Positions 1 to 6,176 of a DNA stretch of 11,074 nucleotides are shown here, in pieces. Each line of letters begins with the position of its first letter. The stretch's first letter is position 1. Source of the DNA: SXMI01 sp964391365. Its GTDB lineage: Bacteria; Actinomycetota; Acidimicrobiia; Acidimicrobiales; Microtrichaceae. Under the pieces are notes generated by a model. The model saw only the letters and a list, made by a program, of their open reading frames with translations. It ran no database searches and was not told the origin of the DNA. The stretch spans positions 1 through 11,074 of the forward strand of contig CAYMKW010000098.1 of NCBI GenBank assembly GCA_964391365.1, written 5' to 3'. Both the position numbers and the translations under genes were made by a program.

Positions 1-660
1 CAGCTCGCCGAGGAGCAGCGTTGGGCCGAGGTGGTCCTCCTCGTGGGCGCAGCGGCGCGTCTGGTCGGCTCCGGGCGGCTCGCCGTCGACGGCCCGCCCC
101 GACTGGTCGACGACGGCTCGGGTCCGTTCGCCGTGCCCTCCGTCCCGATGGTCACGACGTCGGACCGGGCGGCGGCCCGCCGTGCGCTCGGTCTCGCCGA
201 CGACGTGACCGTCTGGCTGCCGGCGGGTCGGGTCGAGGACCGCGAGCGGACCCGTGCCGAGCTGGTCGCCACGGACCCGGGCGGGTCGGTCGTGGTGGCG
301 CCGCTCATCGACGAGGCGCGTGACCGCAGCGCCCCCGCCCGCTGGAGGGCGGCGGCGGACGTCGCTGTCGTGACCTCTGCCGTCGGCCACCATCCGGTCC
401 TCCGGCCGCCCCGCGACCTGCTCCTGGCGGCCTGGTCGGGTCTGCCCCTCGTCGCCCCCGACGACGCCCCGGTGGCCGGACTGGTGGACGAGTCCACCGG
501 AGCGCTTGCCGACGCCGGGTCCCTGCGTCCGGCGATCGACCGGGCCCTCGCCGACCGGTCCCGTCGGGGCGCGGCGGCCGCAGCGCGGGTGGCGGCGTTC
601 GCCGACCCTGAGACCTGGCTCGGGGTGTGGACCCGGCGCTGCAACGCGGCGCTACCGTGA
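1..660 (+). CDS. Glycosyltransferase-like protein, C-terminal part (5' truncated by window)
   Basis: The reading frame is open from the first base and ends at TGA 658-660, so the 219 visible residues are a C-terminal fragment; the true start lies outside the window. The visible part looks like the C-terminal Rossmann half of a GT4/GT-B glycosyltransferase: a short linker (RRALGLADDVTVWLPAG), alternating strands and helices, then AAWSGLPLVAPDDAPVAGLVDESTGALAD at about residues 147-175. That resembles the family pattern 'EA.A.G.PVVA....G..elv.dG..G.lv', followed by a helix like the usual 'l..ai..ll.d'. The Glu-rich nucleotide-sugar motif (EX7E) expected just before this is not recognisable, so the donor site may be degenerate and enzymatic activity is uncertain. 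The acceptor and donor cannot be inferred. Its stop codon overlaps the promoter-like region of the next gene. Confidence 0.6.
   Translation, partial: QLAEEQRWAEVVLLVGAAARLVGSGRLAVDGPPRLVDDGSGPFAVPSVPMVTTSDRAAARRALGLADDVTVWLPAGRVEDRERTRAELVATDPGGSVVVAPLIDEARDRSAPARWRAAADVAVVTSAVGHHPVLRPPRDLLLAAWSGLPLVAPDDAPVAGLVDESTGALADAGSLRPAIDRALADRSRRGAAAAARVAAFADPETWLGVWTRRCNAALP
653..658 (+). promoter_or_regulatory. Putative -10 element (TACCGT) for the lipoprotein gene
   Basis: TACCGT matches the actinobacterial TANNNT -10 pattern and lies 9 nt before ATG 668. This would place transcription start within about three bases of the start codon, giving a leaderless or near-leaderless mRNA. No convincing -35 is visible, and the hexamer sits at the stop codon of the upstream gene. 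It is supported mainly by the same spacing recurring before other genes here. Confidence 0.3.
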
Positions 661-667
661 TCGGACC

Positions 668-1429
668 ATGACTCGCTCCCGGCCCGCTCGTCGAGGCGCT
701 GCAGGGCTCCTGGTGGCGCTGGCCCTCGTCGCCGGATCCGGCTGTGTGCCCACCAGGGCCGAGTCGGCCCGTGAGATCGACGACGGCTCCGGATTCGCCC
801 CCTCCGGTCGCCCGGCCCCGGTGTTCCCCTCCTCCGGTCCGGTGCCGGTGGAGCTGCTGGTCTCGGGGATCGTGTTCGACCTCACCGATGCCCCGGCGGA
901 TCGGAACCTGTGGGTGCCCGACGAGGCGCAGGCCACCTGCGCAGCCCGCTCGATCGTCGACTCGATCGGCTCGACCCGCCTGTCCGAGCTCGGCTACCGG
1001 CCGGGGACCGACGGCAACGGTCTCAACCAGGTTGCGCTCACCGCCGCCGAGCGGCGCACGGTCGCCGAGCGGTTCGCCGCCTGCGTCGACCTGTCGGACG
1101 CCGTCGGGACGATCCTGATGGGCAACGACCAGATGAGCGGCGCCCAGGCCGACTGCATCGCCGAGCAACTCCGTGAGCGCGACCTGCTGATCGTCTTCGC
1201 CGACGCCTGGGCCTTCGCTGAGAACGTCGATCCGTTCGGTGGTGACGGGCAGCTGGCCGAGGCGCTGCTCACTGCGAGCCAGGCCTGTCTCGGGGAGGAC
1301 GCCTTCGACTGGCTCGACGCCGACCTGCCCGGCTCCTCCGAGGGCACCGTGCCGGGCCCGACGACGACCGTTCCGGGCACCCCCGACGGGCTGGCGAACC
1401 GGACCGGTTCGGCCGGGACGCGACCCTGA
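668..1429 (+). CDS. Secreted lipoprotein with duplicated two-cysteine repeat, function unknown
   Basis: The 253-aa protein from ATG 668 begins with a positively charged end (MTRSRPARRG), a hydrophobic stretch AAGLLVALALVAG and a lipobox-like GSGC (Cys26), so it should be a membrane-anchored lipoprotein. The longer open frame upstream (from 506) lies inside the previous gene and would bury the signal peptide, so I chose ATG 668. After a Pro/Ser-rich linker (about 28-60), the mature part has four cysteines in two similar units: AQATC (87-91) with C139, and AQADC (159-163) with C207. The spacings are 48 and 44 residues. This suggests a tandem helical repeat with two disulfides. The C-terminal tail from about 220 is low-complexity (Gly, Pro, Thr). 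No enzyme motif is visible. It lies 30 bp upstream of lgt, whose product should lipidate it. I do not recognise a named family. Confidence 0.75.
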   Translation: MTRSRPARRGAAGLLVALALVAGSGCVPTRAESAREIDDGSGFAPSGRPAPVFPSSGPVPVELLVSGIVFDLTDAPADRNLWVPDEAQATCAARSIVDSIGSTRLSELGYRPGTDGNGLNQVALTAAERRTVAERFAACVDLSDAVGTILMGNDQMSGAQADCIAEQLRERDLLIVFADAWAFAENVDPFGGDGQLAEALLTASQACLGEDAFDWLDADLPGSSEGTVPGPTTTVPGTPDGLANRTGSAGTRP

Positions 1430-1459
1430 GCGGCGGCCATCGACCATCATGTGCGCACC

Positions 1460-2542
1460 ATGATCGACCTGACCCCGGCGTTCGCCGCCATACCCTCGCC
1501 GCCGTTCCAGACCCTCGAGCTCGGGCCGTTGTCGTTCCGGATGTACGGCCTGTGCATCGCACTCGGTGCGCTCGCCGGCATCGCCGTCGCCCGCAAGCGC
1601 TGGGCGGACTGGGGTGGTGACCCCGAGGACCTCACGACCATCGCCCTGGGGGCCATCCCCGCCGGCCTGGTCGGCGCCCGGCTCTACCACGTCGTCACCG
1701 ACTTCTCCGACAAGTACTCCTGCGGGCCGGACTCCTCAGGGTGCTGGTGGCCCGACGCGTTCCTCGTGTGGAAGGGCGGGTTGGGCATCCCCGGTGCGGT
1801 CCTGCTCGGGACCGTCGTGGGCATCGCCATCGCCATCAGGATCGGGCTCGACTGGAAGCGGGGACTGGACGTGGCGGCGCCGGCCCTGCCGATCGCCCAG
1901 GCCATCGGTCGACTCGGCAACTGGTTCAACCAGGAGCTCTACGGCCGTCCCACCGACCTGCCGTGGGCACTCGAGATCGGGCCGGACAACCGGCCGATCG
2001 AGCTGCTCGACCAGCCGACGTTCCATCCGACCTTCCTCTACGAGGGTCTCTGGAACCTGGCGCTGGCGGGACTGATCATCGTCGGGTCGAACCGGATCGT
2101 CCTGCGTCCGAGCCGCTGGTTCGCCGTCTACGTGATCGGCTACGGCGCCGGGCGGCTCTGGGTCGAGTCGCTCCGGATCGACGCTGCGACCGAACTCGCC
2201 GGCCTGCGCGTCAACACCTGGATGTCGCTGGTGATCATCGCCCTCGGCCTCCTGTGGCTCTTCTGGCGTGGCAGCCCCGTCGACGCCGAGGCGACCGCTC
2301 GGCACCGGGCGGGAGAACCGCTCCGGGACATCTTCCTCCTCGGCCCGGCCGGTGGGCTCCACCCGGACGCCATGCCGCCCGTGCCGGCCGACCTGCCGGA
2401 CGTCCGGGACGAGATCCTCGGGGCCGACCCTGATCCGGTCGATCCCGGTGACGCCGAGCGTTCCGATCAGCCCGACGATGCCGACGATGCCGACGATGCC
2501 GACGGCCGGCCGGCCCAGCCGGACCACACCGCATCGGACTGA
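1460..2542 (+). CDS. lgt: Prolipoprotein diacylglyceryl transferase Lgt
   Basis: Lgt moves diacylglycerol from phosphatidylglycerol to the lipobox cysteine of prelipoproteins, the first step of lipoprotein maturation, in the cytoplasmic membrane. Counting from ATG 1460 (360 aa), the diagnostic signature GRLGNWFNQELYG lies at about 150-162, with GARLYH at 72-77, WKGGLGIPGA at about 104-113, HPTFLYE at 189-195 and several membrane segments, the last (VIIALGLLWLFW) near 258-269. At the position of E. coli His103 this protein appears to have Pro; as I recall, actinobacterial Lgt proteins commonly lack that His. After the last helix comes a tail of about 90 residues, highly acidic at the end, with three Asp-Asp-Ala units. 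GTG 1451 is an alternative start giving three more residues. I prefer ATG 1460 because of its start codon and a weak CATCAT box 9 nt before it. The 3' end overlaps the convergent hydrolase gene by 76 bp. Confidence 0.95.
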   Translation: MIDLTPAFAAIPSPPFQTLELGPLSFRMYGLCIALGALAGIAVARKRWADWGGDPEDLTTIALGAIPAGLVGARLYHVVTDFSDKYSCGPDSSGCWWPDAFLVWKGGLGIPGAVLLGTVVGIAIAIRIGLDWKRGLDVAAPALPIAQAIGRLGNWFNQELYGRPTDLPWALEIGPDNRPIELLDQPTFHPTFLYEGLWNLALAGLIIVGSNRIVLRPSRWFAVYVIGYGAGRLWVESLRIDAATELAGLRVNTWMSLVIIALGLLWLFWRGSPVDAEATARHRAGEPLRDIFLLGPAGGLHPDAMPPVPADLPDVRDEILGADPDPVDPGDAERSDQPDDADDADDADGRPAQPDHTASD

Positions 2543-3315
2543 CCCGGCCAGACGTCGACGGCCCACTCGTCGAAGGCTCGGTCGGCGAACACGACGCAGC
2601 CCAGGTCGACCGTCGGGTCGAACCACAGGAGGGTCCCGGACCCACCGAAGTGCCCGAAGGTCGCCGGCGAGCATCGTCGACCCATCCAGTGCGGTTCCTT
2701 GTCGCCGCGCAGCTCCGGACCCAGTCCCCAGTCGCAGGGTTCCTGGCGGCCCCAACCGGGAAGCACCCCGGCCAGACCGGGGAACGCGCAGGTCCGGGCC
2801 CGCTCCGCCGTGCTCGGATCGACGAGCCGAGGGGAGCGGAGTTCGCCGAGCAGCGTGACCAGGTCGTCGACGCACGAGTGCAGGTCGGCGGCGGGGGAGC
2901 CCCGCAGCTCGGAGCGGACCATCCCGAGCGGTGCGAGCACGCCCTCGGTCAGGTAGGTGTCGAACGACAGGCCCGTCCGAGCCTCGACGTGGGAGCCGAG
3001 CAGCTCGTAGCCCGTGTTGGAGTAGATGCGGCGGACTCCGGGAGCGGCCAGGACCCGGTCGGTGTCGAAGTCGAGGCCGCTCGCATGGGCCAGCAGGTGG
3101 GCCACGGTCGCGCCGGGCGGGCCGACCGGATCGTCGAGCGCCACGGACCCCTCCTCGATCGCAACGAGCACGGCCCAGGAGGTGGCGAGCTTGGTGATGG
3201 ACGCAACCCGCCGGACCCCTCCGGTGTCGCCGCGTCGATCCACGACCCGGCCCCGGTGGACCACCGCCGCCACCTCGGTGGTGGGGTCCCACGGGCCCGG
3301 CTTCGTTACGTCCAC
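2467..3315 (-). CDS. Serine hydrolase, beta-lactamase/penicillin-binding-protein-like (class C / family VIII esterase type)
   Basis: The 282-aa protein carries the three active-site elements of the class C beta-lactamase / D-Ala-D-Ala peptidase / family VIII esterase fold in the right order. These are SITK with nucleophile Ser39 and Lys42, the YSN triad at 98-100, and a third motif GHFG with His222 and Gly224 in place of KTG. A helix 'tvahLLaHaSGL' at about 70-81, typical of the family, lies between the first two. There is no signal peptide or lipobox, so it is probably cytoplasmic, which argues for an esterase or amidase-like role over cell-wall or antibiotic work. The substrate cannot be told from the sequence. 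The start is GTG 3315, with no Shine-Dalgarno and a TACCCT box seven bases upstream. The C-terminus ends in a Ser-Ala repeat encoded by the region overlapping lgt, so the tail is probably dispensable. Confidence 0.85.
   Translation of the reverse strand: MDVTKPGPWDPTTEVAAVVHRGRVVDRRGDTGGVRRVASITKLATSWAVLVAIEEGSVALDDPVGPPGATVAHLLAHASGLDFDTDRVLAAPGVRRIYSNTGYELLGSHVEARTGLSFDTYLTEGVLAPLGMVRSELRGSPAADLHSCVDDLVTLLGELRSPRLVDPSTAERARTCAFPGLAGVLPGWGRQEPCDWGLGPELRGDKEPHWMGRRCSPATFGHFGGSGTLLWFDPTVDLGCVVFADRAFDEWAVDVWPGQSDAVWSGWAGRPSASSASSASSG
2474..2500. repeat. 9-bp tandem repeat (GACGATGCC x3) in the lgt/hydrolase overlap
   Basis: Three perfect head-to-tail copies of GACGATGCC are followed by a partial unit (GAC). 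On the plus strand they encode Asp-Asp-Ala units in the Lgt tail. On the minus strand they encode Ala-Ser-Ser units in the tail of the serine hydrolase. Because the unit is a multiple of three, copy-number changes would leave both reading frames intact. Confidence 0.9.
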
Positions 3316-3322
3316 GTCCGGC

Positions 3323-3332
3323 AGGGTACGCT
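3323..3332. promoter_or_regulatory. Overlapping divergent -10 elements (putative bidirectional promoter)
   Basis: The ten bases AGGGTACGCT hold TACGCT (3327-3332) reading rightward and TACCCT (3328-3323) reading leftward, both fitting TANNNT. They share the central TA step. The leftward box is 7 nt from the hydrolase GTG at 3315. The rightward box is 10 nt from ATG 3343 and 27 nt from the helicase ATG at 3360. -35 boxes are not clear on either side. The 44-bp gap between the two genes leaves little room for any other promoter. Confidence 0.4.
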
Positions 3333-3342
3333 CACGCTGCCC

Positions 3343-3363
3343 ATGAACCGCACGACCGCATGA
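3343..3363 (+). promoter_or_regulatory. Possible 6-codon leader ORF (MNRTTA) overlapping the helicase start as ATGA
   Basis: ATG 3343 opens a six-codon frame, MNRTTA, whose TGA (3361-3363) overlaps the helicase ATG (3360-3362) as ATGA. If transcription starts where the TACGCT box predicts, this ATG would lie at or within about three bases of the mRNA 5' end. The helicase start, which has no Shine-Dalgarno, would then be reached by termination-reinitiation. A chance short ORF is the main alternative. Confidence 0.25.
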
Positions 3364-4511
3364 CCGCCACGTTCGCCGAGCTGGGCATCGACCCCTCCGT
3401 GTGCCACGCGTTGGCCGACCGGGGGATCACCGAGGCCTTCGCCATCCAGGAGATGACGATCCCGGACATCCTCGCCGGCCGGGACGTCTGCGGGAAGGCC
3501 AAGACCGGGTCGGGCAAGACGCTGGCGTTCGGGCTCCCGATCGTCCAGGTGCTCGAGCGTGCCGCCCCCGGCCGACCCACCGCCATCGCCATGGTCCCCA
3601 CCCGCGAGCTCGCGGTCCAGGTCCGTGACGAGCTGCTCCCGGCGGCCCACGCACTCGGTGTGCGCATCGCTGCGATCTACGGCGGCGACCCGATCGACAA
3701 GCAGATCAAGCACCTCCAGGACGGGGTCGACTTCGTGGTCTGCACGCCCGGCCGTGCCATCGACCTGATCGAGCGCGGCGACCTCACCGTCGCCGACGTC
3801 CAGCACGTCGTCATCGACGAGGCCGACCGGATGGCCGACATGGGGTTCCTGCCGCAGGTGGAGTGGATCCTGCGCAACGTCGAGGCCAAGCACCAGACCC
3901 TGTTGTTCTCGGCGACCCTCGACGGCGTCGTCGACGGTCTGATCCGCCGCTACCAGCACGAGCCGACCAAGCACGAGGTCGCCTCCCGTGGGGCCACGGT
4001 CGAGCAGATGACCCACCTCTTCCTGCAGGTCCACGAGATGGACAAGGTGAAGGTCTGTGCAGCCATCATCCGCGGCGCAGGCCGGACGATGGTCTTCTCG
4101 GCCACCAAGCACGGCGCCGACCGGCTCGCAGGCCGGCTCGAGGACGAGGGCGTTCGGGCCCGGGCGATCCACGGCGACCTGCGCCAGAACATCCGTGAGC
4201 GCGCCCTCGCCGACTTCTCGGCCGGCAAGGTCTCGGCGCTCGTGGCGACCGACGTCGCCGCTCGCGGCATCCACGTCGACGACGTCGACGTCGTGGTCCA
4301 CTACGACCCGCCGAACGAGCACAAGTCGTACCTGCACCGCTCCGGTCGCACCGCCCGCGCCGGTGAGTCGGGTGTCGTCGTCTCGTTGGTGCTCTGGAAC
4401 CAGGAGCTCGAGATCCGCCGGATGCAGAAGCGCCTCGGTCTGGACCTGCCCGTCGTCGAGGTCTTCTCGAACGACCCGCGGCTGGGCGACCTGGCGCACT
4501 GGGAGGACTGA
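3360..4511 (+). CDS. DEAD-box ATP-dependent RNA helicase (RhlE/DeaD-like)
   Basis: This 383-aa helicase has the complete motif set in order: Q-motif region (FAIQ at 27-30), motif I AKTGSGKT (47-54), Ia PTREL (80-84), GG (108-109), TPGR (129-132), II DEAD (153-156), III SAT (184-186), IV region (TMVFSATKH, 243-251), V ATDVAARGIHVDDVD (296-310) and VI HRSGRTARAG (326-335). It should couple ATP hydrolysis to local unwinding of RNA duplexes in the cytoplasm, in ribosome assembly or RNA decay. It stops soon after the second RecA domain, so it lacks the basic or RNA-binding tails that distinguish CsdA/DbpA-type helicases; it is close to a minimal core. ATG 3360 is chosen because the protein then begins with the usual 'FaeLGi' segment just before the Q motif. 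It is divergent from the hydrolase and followed 47 bp later by a methyltransferase. Confidence 0.93.
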   Translation: MTATFAELGIDPSVCHALADRGITEAFAIQEMTIPDILAGRDVCGKAKTGSGKTLAFGLPIVQVLERAAPGRPTAIAMVPTRELAVQVRDELLPAAHALGVRIAAIYGGDPIDKQIKHLQDGVDFVVCTPGRAIDLIERGDLTVADVQHVVIDEADRMADMGFLPQVEWILRNVEAKHQTLLFSATLDGVVDGLIRRYQHEPTKHEVASRGATVEQMTHLFLQVHEMDKVKVCAAIIRGAGRTMVFSATKHGADRLAGRLEDEGVRARAIHGDLRQNIRERALADFSAGKVSALVATDVAARGIHVDDVDVVVHYDPPNEHKSYLHRSGRTARAGESGVVVSLVLWNQELEIRRMQKRLGLDLPVVEVFSNDPRLGDLAHWED

Positions 4512-4558
4512 GCGCGCCCATCCCCGGATCCGGGCCCCGGCGGGACGAGACTGTCGGC

Positions 4559-6112
4559 ATGCTCGAGCGGGCATCGGGACCTGACGCACGACGTCGCCTG
4601 GGTGCGTGGGACACCCCTCGTCCGCTCGCCGACGCGCTCTGTTCGCTGGCGCTCGAGGAGCTCGGTCGCCGTCCGGAGCTGGTGCTCGACCCGACCTGCG
4701 GGACGGGCCACTTCCTGATCGCCGCCGCCGACCGGCTGCTCGCCGACGGACTCACTCCCGGGCAGGTCTGCGAGCGTCTGGTCGGCATCGACGTCGACCC
4801 CGGCGCCGTGGCCACCGCCCGGGCATCACTCGCTGCGTGGGCCCACCGGAACGGTGCCGACCCCCGGACCGCGGATGCGGCCGACCTGCGTGTCGGCGAT
4901 GCGCTGGCCGCGCCCCTGGCGGACCTGATCGGCCGCATCGACCTGGTCGTCGGCAACCCTCCCTTCCTGGCCCAGACCGCCTCGGCGACGGCACGCGACG
5001 CGGCGGCCCGCAGCGCCCTGCGTGACCGGTTCGGAGACCTGGGCCCCTACGCGGACACCGCCGGACTGTTCCTGCTGGCATCGCTCGAGCTGCTCCGCGA
5101 CGGGGGCGTGTCGATGATGGTCCAGCCGGCGTCGTTCCTCGCCGCCCGTGACGCAGCGGGTGTGCGGAGTCGTGTGCTGGAGGCGGCCGGGCTGGTGGCC
5201 CTCTGGGGGAGTGACGAACTCCACTTCGACGCTGCGGTCCACGTGTGTGCTCCGGTCGTTCGGGTCGGTGCGGCACGCCCCGGTCGGGTCCGCGTGCTCT
5301 GGGGCGGCGGGTTGAGCCCGGTGTCGGCAGTGCCGACACCCGAGTCGGACGCCAGCTGGGGTCCGCTCCTGGCGGCCCCTGCCGGCATCCCGGTCGTCGC
5401 GGGTCCACCGGTAACGGCCTTCCACGTCGAGTCGCTCGCAGCGACGACGGCGGGGTTCCGCGACGAGTTCTACGCGCTCGCCGCCGCAGCCCGGGAACCC
5501 GGTGAGGCCGGTCACGACGAGGCCGCCCCGCAGCTCGTGACGGTGGGGATGATCGACCCGGCCCGCTCGTCGTGGGGTGTCCGCCCGCACCGCCTGGGCG
5601 GTCGCAGCGTCGTGGCCCCCCGACTGGACCGTGATTCGCTCGCAGCCGGGGCGCCGCAGGTCGCGGACTGGGTCCGCCGCCGGCTCCGGCCGAAGCTGCT
5701 GGTCGCCACGCAGACGCGAGTGCTCGAGGCGGTCGTGGACGAGGCGGGCCGGTGGGTGCCGGTCACTCCGGTCGTCTCCGTCGAGCCGCACGACCCCGCC
5801 GACGTGTGGCGCCTGCTCGCCGCCCTCTGCTCGCCGTCGGTCGCGGCCCGGATGGCGGCCGAGCACCTGGGCTCGGGTCGATCGCCCGGGACGCTCCGCT
5901 GTTCAGCGGCCGCGCTCGCCCGGGTGCCGTTGCCCATCGACCAGGCCGCCTGGGAGCGGGGTGCGCTGCTCGCCCGTCGTGTGACCGACGCCGACGGTGG
6001 AACCCGCGGCGACCTGCTGCGTCGGCTCGGCCGGACGATGTGCGAGGCCCACGGGGTCCCAGCCGATGAGGACCTGCTCGGTTGGTGGCTCGAGCGCGCC
6101 GCCCGGACGTGA
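4559..6112 (+). CDS. N6-adenine DNA methyltransferase (TaqI/Eco57I-like), stand-alone
   Basis: This 517-aa protein is an amino-methyltransferase that would transfer the SAM methyl group to adenine N6 in DNA. Motif X-like GAWDTPRPLADAL (15-27) precedes motif I DPTCGTGHFL (44-53), which binds SAM. IDVDP (77-81) supplies the acidic residue after the second strand, and motif IV NPPF (133-136) is the catalytic loop typical of gamma-type N6-adenine enzymes. The later part (LLVATQTRVLEAVVD about 384-398, PVTPVVSV, LLAALCSPSVAARMAAEHLGSG, ARVPLPI) matches the general plan of TaqI-like target-recognition domains. No endonuclease domain, and no restriction, specificity or BREX/DISARM gene, is next to it, so it may be an orphan regulatory or epigenetic enzyme, though the motifs do not exclude another substrate. 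It starts at ATG 4559, with no clear Shine-Dalgarno. Base composition matches the neighbours, so recent transfer is not evident. Confidence 0.85.
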   Translation: MLERASGPDARRRLGAWDTPRPLADALCSLALEELGRRPELVLDPTCGTGHFLIAAADRLLADGLTPGQVCERLVGIDVDPGAVATARASLAAWAHRNGADPRTADAADLRVGDALAAPLADLIGRIDLVVGNPPFLAQTASATARDAAARSALRDRFGDLGPYADTAGLFLLASLELLRDGGVSMMVQPASFLAARDAAGVRSRVLEAAGLVALWGSDELHFDAAVHVCAPVVRVGAARPGRVRVLWGGGLSPVSAVPTPESDASWGPLLAAPAGIPVVAGPPVTAFHVESLAATTAGFRDEFYALAAAAREPGEAGHDEAAPQLVTVGMIDPARSSWGVRPHRLGGRSVVAPRLDRDSLAAGAPQVADWVRRRLRPKLLVATQTRVLEAVVDEAGRWVPVTPVVSVEPHDPADVWRLLAALCSPSVAARMAAEHLGSGRSPGTLRCSAAALARVPLPIDQAAWERGALLARRVTDADGGTRGDLLRRLGRTMCEAHGVPADEDLLGWWLERAART

Positions 6113-6125
6113 GGCCGGGCGGAAC

Positions 6126-6167
6126 TCCACGCTCCCCAGGTTTGACAGTCCTCGGCCGGAGCGTGGA
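6126..6167. repeat. Perfect 10-bp inverted repeat around a TTGACA box (putative operator)
   Basis: TCCACGCTCC (6126-6135) and its exact reverse complement GGAGCGTGGA (6158-6167) are separated by 22 bp that contain the TTGACA -35-like hexamer. Arm centres are 32 bp apart, about three helical turns, so a protein bound to both arms would sit on one face of the DNA across the promoter. The loop is long and no T-tract follows, which argues against an intrinsic terminator for the methyltransferase gene. Confidence 0.6.
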
Positions 6168-6171
6168 TGGT
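6142..6171 (+). promoter_or_regulatory. Putative metX promoter (-35 TTGACA, weak -10 GATGGT)
   Basis: A consensus TTGACA lies at 6142-6147. With an 18-bp spacer, GATGGT (6166-6171) is the best available -10, matching the A..NNT part of TANNNT but starting with G. Transcription would start near 6177, exactly where riboswitch helix P1 begins. The -35 is strong for this GC-rich DNA; the -10 is poor, which would suit an activated or tightly controlled promoter. Confidence 0.45.
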
Positions 6172-6176
6172 GGAAG

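Noticed and set aside
305..1690. 461-codon minus-strand open frame over the lipoprotein and lgt genes
   Set aside because: It has shadow composition (Gly, Arg, Pro, Asp), no motifs, and covers two strong plus-strand genes.
2650..3363. 237-codon plus-strand open frame over the serine hydrolase
   Set aside because: It is a shadow of the minus-strand gene with SxxK, YxN and HxG motifs. Only its last seven codons (3343-3363) are of interest, as a possible separate leader ORF.
3306..4589. 427-codon minus-strand open frame opposite the DEAD-box helicase
   Set aside because: The plus strand carries every helicase motif; the antisense product is compositionally biased and lacks any domain.
6126..6167. 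Intrinsic terminator for the methyltransferase gene
   Set aside because: The hairpin arms enclose 22 nt and no T-tract follows; an operator-like reading fits better, although termination is not fully excluded.
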